64,000 nucleotides of DNA, from the NCBI RefSeq assembly GCF_002101555.1, contig NZ_LQOL01000052.1, positions 62,001 through 126,000 of the forward strand. Direction: 5' to 3'. Within the stretch, counting starts at the first letter, position 1, and the number at the start of each line of letters is the position of its first letter. Of the stretch, positions 19,458 through 27,074 are shown piece after piece. A program made the translations under genes and the position numbers. A model generated the notes under the pieces. The model ran no database searches, was not told where the DNA came from, and was given only the letters and a program-made list of their open reading frames with translations. This stretch comes from Mycolicibacterium canariasense. Its GTDB lineage: Bacteria; Actinomycetota; Actinomycetes; Mycobacteriales; Mycobacteriaceae.

Positions 19458-21188
19458 TCAGTCGAGGATGCGGCGCGCCACGTTCGTGGTCATCAGGTCG
19501 AGCAGTTCGTCGGCGCGGCCGGCCATGATGGTGCGGATTGCGTACAGCGAGAAGCCCTTTGCCTGTTCGACGGTGATCGCCGGCGGAATCGACAACTCCT
19601 GCCGCGCGGTCACCACGTCCACCAGTGCCGGCCCGTCATGCGCCAGCGCCGCGCTCAACGCGGACTCAAGGTCGGCCGGATTCTCCACCCGGCGCGCGAA
19701 CAAGCCGAGAGACTGGGCCACGGTGGCGAAGTTCGGGTTCTCCAGGTCGGTGCCGAAGGTGACGATGCCCGCCGCCTTCATCTCAAGTTCGACGAAGTTG
19801 AGCGACGAGTTGTTGAACACCACCAGTTTGACCGGCAACCGGTTCTGGACGAGCGTGATCAGCTCGCCGAAGAGCATCGTCAGTCCGCCGTCGCCGGCGA
19901 ACGCCACCACCTGCCGGTCCCGGTTGACGGTCTGGGCACCGATCGCCAGCGGCAGCGCGCAGGCCATGGTGCCGTGGTTGAAGGAACCCAGCAGCCGGCG
20001 CTTGCCGTTCATCGTGAGGTACCGCGCCGCCCACACCACGGGTGAACCGACGTCGACGGTGAACACCGCGTTGTCGGCGGCCAGCCGATCGGCTACGGCC
20101 GCCACGTACTCGGGGCGGATGGGGGTGCGGTCGCGGTCGTTGACGGCCAACTCGTCGAGCCGGCGACGGGTCTTGCGGTAGTGATTCAGGGACCGGTCCA
20201 GATGGGTGCGGTCGTGCCGGGCGGTGAGCAGTGGCGCCAGGGCGGCCAGCGTATCGGTGACGGTGCCGACCAGCCCGAGGTCGATAGGGGTGCGCCTGCC
20301 CAGATTGCGGCCGCGAATGTCCACCTGGATGACGGTGGCGTTCTCCGGATAGAACTGCCGGTAGGGAAAGTCGGTGCCCAGCATGAGCAGCACATCGGCT
20401 TCCTTGATGGCCTTGTAACCGGAGGCGAAGCCGAGCAGACCGGTCATCCCGACGTCATACGGGTTGTCGTACTCGACGAATTCCTTGCCGCGCAAGGCGT
20501 GCACGACCGGAGCCTGCAGGGTCTCGGCCAGCTGCACCAGTTGGTCGTGCGCGCCCTGCACGCCCGCGCCGGCGAGGATGGTGATGTTGCTGGCGCCGTT
20601 GAGGATTGACGCCGCCCGCCGCAGTTCGTCATCGGAGGGGCGGACCACCGGATGGGCGGGCAGGACCGGGGTGACGCGCACGTCGGCGATCTTGGACAGG
20701 AAGATCTCACCGGGGACGACCACGACGGCGACACCGTTCTCCTCGACGGCGGCGCGCATCGCCATCTCCAGGACGCGGGGCGCCGACTCGGCGGTGGTGA
20801 CCAGTTCGCAATACACGCTGCATTCGCGGAACAGCTCCTGCGGCCGGGTCTCCTGGAAGTACTGCGACCCGATCTCGGCCTGCGGGATGTGCGCGGCGAT
20901 CGCCAGCACCGGCACCCGGCTGCGCTGTGCGTCGAACAGTCCGTTGATCAGGTGCAGGTTCCCCGGTCCGCAGCTGCCCGCACACACCGCGAGGCGTCCG
21001 GTGAGGGCCGCGTCGGCGGCGGCGGCGAACCCGGCGGCTTCCTCGTGCCGCACATGCTCCCAGGTGAAACCGTCGGACCGCCGGATGGCGTCGGTCAGCC
21101 CGTTCAGGCTGTCCCCAGGCAATCCGTAGACGCGCTGCACCCCGCTGGCGCGCAGGGTCGAGATGACGTGGTCGGCGACTGTGGTCAT
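19458..21188 (-). CDS. poxB: Pyruvate dehydrogenase (quinone) / ThDP-dependent oxidase
   Basis: 576 aa, ATG at 21188. Three-domain ThDP enzyme: N-terminal pyrimidine-binding domain with RVYGLPGDSLNGL and the activating Glu in HEEAAGFAA (about aa 50), central domain, and C-terminal pyrophosphate domain with GDGG...NN (FAGDGGLTML, VVFNNSSLN) about aa 430-465. It matches PoxB-type pyruvate:quinone oxidoreductases, which oxidise pyruvate to acetate and CO2 at the membrane using FAD and ThDP. Acetolactate synthase-like or other 2-oxoacid decarboxylases cannot be fully excluded by eye, but the GSFNHGTMACALP stretch and C-terminus favour PoxB. The gene is monocistronic or followed by the 49-aa gene, and divergent from the DUF2127-like gene. 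Confidence -1.
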   Translation of the reverse strand: MTTVADHVISTLRASGVQRVYGLPGDSLNGLTDAIRRSDGFTWEHVRHEEAAGFAAAADAALTGRLAVCAGSCGPGNLHLINGLFDAQRSRVPVLAIAAHIPQAEIGSQYFQETRPQELFRECSVYCELVTTAESAPRVLEMAMRAAVEENGVAVVVVPGEIFLSKIADVRVTPVLPAHPVVRPSDDELRRAASILNGASNITILAGAGVQGAHDQLVQLAETLQAPVVHALRGKEFVEYDNPYDVGMTGLLGFASGYKAIKEADVLLMLGTDFPYRQFYPENATVIQVDIRGRNLGRRTPIDLGLVGTVTDTLAALAPLLTARHDRTHLDRSLNHYRKTRRRLDELAVNDRDRTPIRPEYVAAVADRLAADNAVFTVDVGSPVVWAARYLTMNGKRRLLGSFNHGTMACALPLAIGAQTVNRDRQVVAFAGDGGLTMLFGELITLVQNRLPVKLVVFNNSSLNFVELEMKAAGIVTFGTDLENPNFATVAQSLGLFARRVENPADLESALSAALAHDGPALVDVVTARQELSIPPAITVEQAKGFSLYAIRTIMAGRADELLDLMTTNVARRILD

Positions 21189-21353
21189 GTGCTCAACCCT
21201 AGGCGCCGCGCGATGCGCGCACCGGGAGTGGTGCGACGGTGTCCGCCCGCGGAAAGTTCGGATCGGTAGTGATCTGCCCGGCGATCGCCGGCCTGGGCTT
21301 CCTGAACCGCTACAAGCAACCCGAGTAAACCTCGCGCCGGTAAGGTGCCCGGC

Positions 21354-22121
21354 ATGGTGAATTTCGCGCTGCGGTCGTGTGGCCTGCGCGGGCATGCCAC
21401 GTTCGCGCCCGACGAGCCCGAGTTGCGTGAGCGGCTGCGCGTGGACACCCCGGTCGGCGAGGCGTGGCGCTGCCTGCGCTGCGAGACGTTCGTCGTCGGA
21501 CCGCCGCGCGGCCGCGGGCCTGCCGACACTGCACCCGAGGTGCCGCGTGGCCGGTTGCTGCGGGACCGCACCTTGATGCGAATCCTGGCCGCCGAGCGGG
21601 TGATTCGCGCGCTGCTGCTGCTCCTGGCCGCCGGCGGGGTGCTCAAGGTCCGCGGTGAACGTGAGCACCTCAAGCAGGCGTTCGAGCAGGAATTGCCGCT
21701 GTTGCGTCCGCTGGCCGACCAGATCGGTTGGAACCTGGACGATTCCAAGATCATCCGGCATATCGGCGAGGCGTTCTCGCTGTCGCCCACGACGCTGCTG
21801 TGGATCGCGGTCGGGCTGGCCGCCTACGCCTGCACCCAGCTGGTGGAGGCGGCCGGGCTGTGGTTGATGAAGCGCTGGGGTGAGTATTTCGCGGTGGTCG
21901 CGACCAGTGCCTTCCTGCCGCTGGAGATCTACGAGCTGACCGAGAAGATCACCGTGCTGCGGGTGGCCGCGGTGGTCATCAACGTCATCGCCGTGGTCTG
22001 GTTGCTCTGGAGCAAGCGGCTTTTCGGACTCAACGGCGGCGCGAAGGCGTACTGGGCCGAGCATCACACCGAGAGCCTGATGAGCGTGGAACGGGCCGGC
22101 CTGCAAGGCGCAGTGCCCTAA
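21354..22121 (+). CDS. DUF2127-like membrane protein
   Basis: 255 aa from ATG 21354, preferred over GTG 21345 because TAAGG sits nine bases upstream. The N-terminal 75 residues contain HATF, and CLRCETF gives a CxxC that may bind metal. Three to four hydrophobic segments follow (near aa 85-97, 144-165, 180-195, 205-222). The pattern RxLLLLLAAG...GEAFSLSPTTLLWIAVGLAAYA...LMKRWGEYFAV is typical of DUF2127 membrane proteins. Function unknown. Its TAA shares bases with the TAG of the convergent ligase gene (CTAA). Confidence -1.
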   Translation: MVNFALRSCGLRGHATFAPDEPELRERLRVDTPVGEAWRCLRCETFVVGPPRGRGPADTAPEVPRGRLLRDRTLMRILAAERVIRALLLLLAAGGVLKVRGEREHLKQAFEQELPLLRPLADQIGWNLDDSKIIRHIGEAFSLSPTTLLWIAVGLAAYACTQLVEAAGLWLMKRWGEYFAVVATSAFLPLEIYELTEKITVLRVAAVVINVIAVVWLLWSKRLFGLNGGAKAYWAEHHTESLMSVERAGLQGAVP

Positions 22122-23596
22122 CCCAGCCGGTCCCGGGCGTACTGGCGCACCGCCTGTTTCGCGATCTTGCCGCTACCGGTCAGCGGGAGCTCGTCGACGA
22201 ACAACACGTGCCGGGGCCGTTTGAAGCCGGCGAGGCTGCCGCGCACCTGGTCGACGAGCTGTGCGGCGGTCACCTCCACGCCGGGTTGCGGGACCACCAC
22301 GGCGCAGATCGCCTCGCCCCAATACGGATCCGGCACACCGACCACCGCAACCCGCTCCACGCCGGGATGCCGGCACAGCACGTCCTCGACCTCCCGGGAG
22401 GACACGTTCTCCCCGCCGGTGATGATCACGTCCTTGAGCCGGTCCGACACCACCAGACGACCGTCACCGTCGAAGTAACCGAGATCGCCGGTGTGCAGCC
22501 AACCGTCGACGGTGGCGGGGGTGTCCGGCCAATAGCCGGCGGCGACCTGTGCACCGCGGACCAGGATCTCGCCGACCGGGCCGGGACCGGCGATGCGGAT
22601 CTGCACGCCGGCATGCGGCCGTCCGGCCGTCGCCAGCACCGCAGGGTCCCCGCAGCGGTGATCGTCGGGCCCGAGAAAGGTGATGTTGCCGCCCGTCTCG
22701 GTCATCCCGTACCCCTGATGGAAATCGGCGCCCAACCCGGTGATCGCCCGCTCCAACAGGTCGGCCGGGATGGCCGCCGAGCCGTATGCGATATCGCGCA
22801 GGGTGGGCAGTTCGGTGCCGGTCTCGTCCAGATGATCGAGCAGGCTGTGCAGCATCGTCGGGGCCAGCGAGCACGCGGTGACGCCGTACGTGTTCACCGC
22901 CGCGACGAAGGCGTCCGGCCGGAACGCGGGCACCGGCAGCACCGTCGCACCGACACCGTGGTGCACCACCATGTTGTAACCGGCGATATGGCACATCGGA
23001 AACGGCAGCAGATACGTCCCACCCGGCCGCACCGACCGGCCGGCGATAGTCCCGCGTGCGGCGGTGAGCAGTGACCGGTGCGTGTGGAGGACACCCTTGG
23101 GTTCGCCAGTGGAGCCGCTGGTGAACAACAGCCAGGCCGGGGCGTCGGGATCCGCGGACACGTCGTCGTACCGCTGCACGGGGCCGTGCCATTCGGGGCT
23201 GTCGAACGACACCAGCGGCAGGCCGGTCCCGGACAGCGGTGTGAGATAACGGGAGTCGCCGAGAACCAGCGCGGGCCGCACCGTCTCGAGTTGGGCCCGA
23301 TGCTCCGCGCTGCTCAATCGTTGGTTGATCAGCGCCAGTGTGCGCCCGCTGCGTGGCACACCGTAGTAGAGGCGCGCATAGCCGGCGCTGTTGTCGGCGA
23401 TGACGGCGATGCGGTCACGCGGCCGGCTGCGCGCCGCGATCCACGCCGCCGTGGCGCGGATCTGATCGTCGAACTGCGCGAAGCTGATCGACGTTCCGTC
23501 CGGGCCGATGACGGCGGGCCGGTCGGGCGTCTCGGCGGCGCCCGCGGTGATCAGCTCATGCAGCAGCAGCGCGGTCATGGGCTCCGATCGTGCCAT
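22118..23596 (-). CDS. Acyl-CoA synthetase / AMP-dependent ligase (FadD-like)
   Basis: 492 aa. Adenylate-forming enzyme: P-loop-like WLLFTSGSTGEPKGVLHTH near aa 155-175, YGMTETGGN near aa 295, TGDLGYFDGDGRLVVSDRLKD near aa 370-390 and the C-terminal catalytic Lys in LTGSGKIAKQ. It activates a carboxylic acid to acyl-CoA. Substrate unknown, but the following acyl-CoA dehydrogenase genes on the same strand suggest a short catabolic route for a fatty or ring-derived acid. ATG 23596 and ATG 23578 (MTALLLHEL) are both possible starts; the second has GGAG just upstream. It ends by sharing CTAA with the convergent gene. Confidence -1.
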   Translation of the reverse strand: MARSEPMTALLLHELITAGAAETPDRPAVIGPDGTSISFAQFDDQIRATAAWIAARSRPRDRIAVIADNSAGYARLYYGVPRSGRTLALINQRLSSAEHRAQLETVRPALVLGDSRYLTPLSGTGLPLVSFDSPEWHGPVQRYDDVSADPDAPAWLLFTSGSTGEPKGVLHTHRSLLTAARGTIAGRSVRPGGTYLLPFPMCHIAGYNMVVHHGVGATVLPVPAFRPDAFVAAVNTYGVTACSLAPTMLHSLLDHLDETGTELPTLRDIAYGSAAIPADLLERAITGLGADFHQGYGMTETGGNITFLGPDDHRCGDPAVLATAGRPHAGVQIRIAGPGPVGEILVRGAQVAAGYWPDTPATVDGWLHTGDLGYFDGDGRLVVSDRLKDVIITGGENVSSREVEDVLCRHPGVERVAVVGVPDPYWGEAICAVVVPQPGVEVTAAQLVDQVRGSLAGFKRPRHVLFVDELPLTGSGKIAKQAVRQYARDRLG

Positions 23597-23624
23597 GGTG
23601 TCGGCGTCGAACCCGGTGTGACCG

Positions 23625-24731
23625 TCACGCCCTGGTGAGAGCGGCGTAGCGCGCGGTGTGAAAGTCGGTGGACCCGAACTCGTACTGCACGGCGGTGAGG
23701 CGCTTGAAGTAGTGCCCGATCGCGAGTTCCTCCGTCATACCCATCCCGCCGTGCAGTTGCACCGCGTTCTGGCCGATGAACCGGGCGGCCCGCCCCACGG
23801 TCGCCTTGGCCGCCGACACCGCCCTGGCCCGCTGATCGGGCTCGGCCTGCAGGTTCAACACGGCCAGATACACCGCGGCCACCGCCTGCTCGAGTTCCAT
23901 GTGCATATCCACCATGCGGTGCTGCAGCGCCTGGAAGCTGCCGATCGGGGCGCCGAACTGCTGGCGTTGTTTGCTGTATTCGACGGTGTCGGCCAACACC
24001 TTTCGCATGTTCCCGACGGCCTCGGCGCACACCGCGGCGGCGCCCTCGTCACGGGCCTGCGCCAGCGACGGCCAGGCCGCCCCCTCCTCGCCGAGCAACG
24101 TGGCCCGGACCCCGTCGAGGTGGATGTCGGCGGCCCAGCGGTCGTCGACGGTGCGGAACGAGCGCAGGGTGAGCCCGGCGGTGTCACCGCCGCGATCGAT
24201 CAGGAACAGCGACAACCCGGCCGGCGTCGTTGCCGTCACCAGCAGGTGAGTGGCCAGGGGAGCGTTGAGCGCCACGATCTTTGCACCGTCGAGCACCCAG
24301 CGGTCACCGTCGGGGCGGGCGGCGGTGGTCACACCCTGCCAGTGATCACCCGACTGCACCTCGGCTGCGGCCAGTGCGACGATCGCGTCACCGGCGACCA
24401 GCTTCTGCAGGAGTTCACTTGCGCCGGCTCTCAACAACAGACCACCGGCCACCACGGCAGTATCCACATACGGCTCGACCACCAGTGCGTACCCCAACGC
24501 CTCGGCGATCACCATGACTTCGACTGGGCCGCCGCCGATTCCGCCGACCCGCTCGGGCAGCGCAGCGCCGAGGATGCCCAGCTCGTCGGCGAACGCTCGC
24601 CAGATCTCGGGTTGCCAGCCGGCACCCGTCTTGGCGGCGGCCCGGCTGGACTGCAGCTGATACCGGGTCGACAGGAACTTGGTGAGGCCGTCGCGCAGGA
24701 GCTCCTGCTCGTCGGAAAGGGTGAAGTCCAT
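23625..24731 (-). CDS. Acyl-CoA dehydrogenase, smaller subunit of a pair
   Basis: 368 aa, starting MDFTLSDEQELLRDGL. The acyl-CoA dehydrogenase fold is recognisable (QLHGGMGMTEELAIGHYFKRL near the C-terminus), but the usual active-site Glu motif YEGTxxIQ is absent; the C-terminus reads YEFGSTDFHTARY. Such degenerate short FadE proteins usually form an alpha2-beta2 heterotetramer with a neighbouring FadE, as in steroid side-chain and ring catabolism. The ATG directly abuts the TAA of the upstream dehydrogenase gene (TAA-ATG, no gap), which supports co-translation. Substrate is inferred only as an acyl-CoA of unknown type. Confidence -1.
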   Translation of the reverse strand: MDFTLSDEQELLRDGLTKFLSTRYQLQSSRAAAKTGAGWQPEIWRAFADELGILGAALPERVGGIGGGPVEVMVIAEALGYALVVEPYVDTAVVAGGLLLRAGASELLQKLVAGDAIVALAAAEVQSGDHWQGVTTAARPDGDRWVLDGAKIVALNAPLATHLLVTATTPAGLSLFLIDRGGDTAGLTLRSFRTVDDRWAADIHLDGVRATLLGEEGAAWPSLAQARDEGAAAVCAEAVGNMRKVLADTVEYSKQRQQFGAPIGSFQALQHRMVDMHMELEQAVAAVYLAVLNLQAEPDQRARAVSAAKATVGRAARFIGQNAVQLHGGMGMTEELAIGHYFKRLTAVQYEFGSTDFHTARYAALTRA

Positions 24732-25964
24732 TTACAGTCCCAACTCCGCCTTGGCGAGGATGTTGCGCTGAATCTCGTTGCTGCCGGCATAGATCGAACC
24801 GGCCCGGTCGTTGAAGTAGCGCAGCGGGGCGACCGCCTGCCACGGCTCCCCACTGAGGTAGCCGTCCTCGGGCGCGACGAAGTCGGCGATCGGCCCACCC
24901 GGGCAGGTGGCGTGCGGTTGGTAGGCCCGACCGCGCGGGCCGGCCGCCTCCATCAGCAACTCGGTGAGCGCCTGGCTCAATTCGGTGGAGATGATCTTGA
25001 GCATCGACGATGCCGCGCCCGGATGCCCGCCGCCGGCGAGCGCCGCCAGCACCCGGTATTCCAGGATTTCGAGCACCTCGGTGCGGATCCGGACATCGGC
25101 CAACTTGCGGGCGAAAGCCGGATCGTCGAGGAGCACACCACCGGCCGGACCGGGCTGTGTCGCGGCGACCTCGGCGATCTGTTCGGCCATCACCTGAAGG
25201 GCGGGAGCGGCGGCGCCACCGCCGCGTTCGAACTCCAGCAGGTATTTCGCTACGGTCCAGCCGTCGTCGATCCGGCCGATGACGTTGGCCTTCGGCACCC
25301 GCACGTCGTCGAAGAACACCTGATTCTGCACCTCTTCGCCGGAGGTCATGACCAGCGGCCGGATCTGGATACCCGGTGTCGTCATGTCGACGAGGACGAA
25401 GGTGATGCCCTGTTGCTTCTTGCCGGTCCGGGAGGTGCGCACCAGGGCGAACATCCAGTTGGCCTCGGTGGCGTGCGTGGTCCAGATCTTGCTGCCGGTG
25501 CAGACCAGGTCGTCGCCGTCGGACACCGCGGACATGGACAGGGCGGCCAGGTCCGAACCCGCCTCCGGCTCGGAATAGCCCTGGCAGAAGAACACCTCGC
25601 CGGTCAGGATGCGGGGGAGGAAGAAGTCCTTCTGTACCTGGGTGCCGTACTTGATGATCGCGTGCGCCACCATCCGGATTCCCATCGGCGACAACGAGGG
25701 AGCGCCGGCGAGCTGCGATTCCCTGCTGAAGATGTAGTGCTGGGTCAGGCTCCAATCACATCCGCCGTACTGCACCGGCCATGCCGGTGCTGCCCAGCCC
25801 CGGCTGTGCAAGATCAGCTGCCATTGCATGCTGGCCTCGTGATCGCTGTACACACTGGTCATCAGCCGACCCGCGCGTCGCAGTTCGGGGGTGAGCTCGG
25901 CGGCGAGAAACGCGCGCACCTCGTCGCGGAAGGCGGAATCCGCCGCCGACCAACTCAGATCCAT
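24732..25964 (-). CDS. Acyl-CoA dehydrogenase, larger subunit of a pair
   Basis: 410 aa, ATG 25964. Full-length FadE: FCQGYSEPEAGSDLAAL (FAD/substrate loop, about aa 125-142), WTTHATEANW, and C-terminal YAGSNEIQRNILAK. The classical catalytic Glu of YEGTxxIQ is Ala here. LLEFERGGG near aa 248 has a Glu-Arg at the position used as base in isovaleryl-CoA dehydrogenase and in heterotetrameric FadEs, so catalysis is probably retained. First gene of an operon with the 368-aa partner and the FadD-like ligase. The AT-rich stretch 25988-26012 upstream is the likely promoter/operator. Confidence -1.
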   Translation of the reverse strand: MDLSWSAADSAFRDEVRAFLAAELTPELRRAGRLMTSVYSDHEASMQWQLILHSRGWAAPAWPVQYGGCDWSLTQHYIFSRESQLAGAPSLSPMGIRMVAHAIIKYGTQVQKDFFLPRILTGEVFFCQGYSEPEAGSDLAALSMSAVSDGDDLVCTGSKIWTTHATEANWMFALVRTSRTGKKQQGITFVLVDMTTPGIQIRPLVMTSGEEVQNQVFFDDVRVPKANVIGRIDDGWTVAKYLLEFERGGGAAAPALQVMAEQIAEVAATQPGPAGGVLLDDPAFARKLADVRIRTEVLEILEYRVLAALAGGGHPGAASSMLKIISTELSQALTELLMEAAGPRGRAYQPHATCPGGPIADFVAPEDGYLSGEPWQAVAPLRYFNDRAGSIYAGSNEIQRNILAKAELGL

Positions 25965-25987
25965 CCTTCGCCCGCCTCTCCGTCGGC

Positions 25988-26012
25988 TATCTAACTACGT
26001 AATATAACTTCC
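25988..26012 (-). promoter_or_regulatory. AT-rich promoter/operator of the acyl-CoA dehydrogenase operon
   Basis: TATCTAACTACGTAATATAA and following bases are strongly AT-rich in a GC-rich context, 25-50 bp before the ATG at 25964. They contain the palindrome TACGTA and two TAACT-like half sites. A lipid-responsive TetR or GntR site is plausible, but no known consensus was matched with confidence. Confidence -1.
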
Positions 26013-26095
26013 ACTTCTATCTTGCCGGGACGACGGTTCGTGACAGGGTTTTACCCGGGCCTTCCAGATCGCGTGGTGCTATCTTCATGGCGTTG

Positions 26096-26143
26096 CCGCG
26101 GTCCACGCTGGCAAACCCCCTCGATCCCTTGCGTGGACCGCGG
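26096..26143. repeat. Perfect 13-bp inverted repeat with 22-nt loop
   Basis: CCGCGGTCCACGC (26096-26108) and GCGTGGACCGCGG (26131-26143). It lies in the divergent region between the acyl-CoA dehydrogenase operon and the 26325 gene, about 130 bp from the former. No T-tract follows on either strand, so it is not an obvious intrinsic terminator. Confidence -1.
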
Positions 26144-26259
26144 CTCCTCGTTGTGAACCGGGGTGGGCGCGACACGGTGCGACCGCGATCGGGTACTTTC
26201 ACATGTGTTGATTACGGGGACAGCCGCGATGCTCGGGGCCGTCCGACCTCATCGCCACT

Positions 26260-26304
26260 GTTGCTCAAAGCCAACTGCGTACGCGGCGATCGAAATTGAG
26301 CAAC
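26260..26304. repeat. Perfect 9-bp inverted repeat in the 5' region of the 26325 gene
   Basis: GTTGCTCAA (26260-26268) and TTGAGCAAC (26296-26304) with a 27-nt loop that itself contains GCGTACGC. It ends 20 bases before the ATG at 26325. It could be a 5'-UTR hairpin or a pair of operator half-sites. Confidence -1.
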
Positions 26305-26324
26305 TGTGAGGACGCTAACGAGAA

Positions 26325-27074
26325 ATGTGGGATGACGAAGTTGCGGTGCTGGCCGTGGGGGCGGGCCCGGGTGGCCGGGCCTACGCGGTGCTGGCCGCGG
26401 ACGCCGGGCTCGACGTCCTGATCGCCACCCCACCGGAGGGCGGCCCGGACGCGCCGCCCGGAGCCCGCGGATGGCTCCCCATCGCCGAGGACCCACTCAC
26501 CGAGGAGTACCTGTCCGAGTTGACGGCGGGCGTGGTGGCGCCGGCCGAACCCGCCTCGGCCGACCTGACCGTCCGGACCGTACACACCACACCCCGGCCG
26601 CGCTCGGGTAAGGGTAAGGCGGTGGTGCAGACCTTCGACGGGGCGCAGCTGCCGGCGTGGGCCGCGACCTGCCTGGCGTCCCAGTACGGTGCCGTGCTCA
26701 CCACCGTCGACCATTGGCCGGCCACCCGGCGCACGTCGGACGGACGTTCGGTGGGCGTGGCCACGCTCGGCGAGGCGGACGGTCGGGCGGTGTCCGATTG
26801 GATGGCCGATGCGGTGCGAGCGCGGGACATTGCCGTGCTCGGCGACGCGGCGCTGCAGCGGCTGGTGTTCGAGGAGGGGCAGGTGGTGGGCGCGGTGTTC
26901 GACACCCCCGACGGCGAGTACACGGTGCACGTCCGGCACGGGCTGGCGTTGGCACCGGCCCGCATCCCGGCCCTGCCCGCGGTACCGGCCGAAGGAGAGT
27001 TCGCGCTCGTCGGCCTGGCCGGAAGCCGATTCGTGCGGCTGGAACTGGTGCACACCGAGGACCTGCCCGGCTAA
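26325..27074 (+). CDS. Small protein with N-terminal dinucleotide-binding motif
   Basis: 249 aa, starting MWDDEVAVLAVGAGPGGRAYAVLAADAGLDV, i.e. a beta strand followed by GxGxGG and a helix, as in FAD/NAD-binding flavoproteins. The rest (ATLGEADGRAVSDWMADAVRARDIAVLG, LVFEEGQVVGAVFDTPDG near aa 180-205) resembles the FAD-binding fold of fumarate-reductase-like proteins but is much shorter and lacks a recognisable substrate domain. It may be a reduced flavoprotein or an FAD-binding accessory protein. It converges on the c-di-GMP gene and shares the four bases CTAA with its stop. Confidence -1.
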   Translation: MWDDEVAVLAVGAGPGGRAYAVLAADAGLDVLIATPPEGGPDAPPGARGWLPIAEDPLTEEYLSELTAGVVAPAEPASADLTVRTVHTTPRPRSGKGKAVVQTFDGAQLPAWAATCLASQYGAVLTTVDHWPATRRTSDGRSVGVATLGEADGRAVSDWMADAVRARDIAVLGDAALQRLVFEEGQVVGAVFDTPDGEYTVHVRHGLALAPARIPALPAVPAEGEFALVGLAGSRFVRLELVHTEDLPG

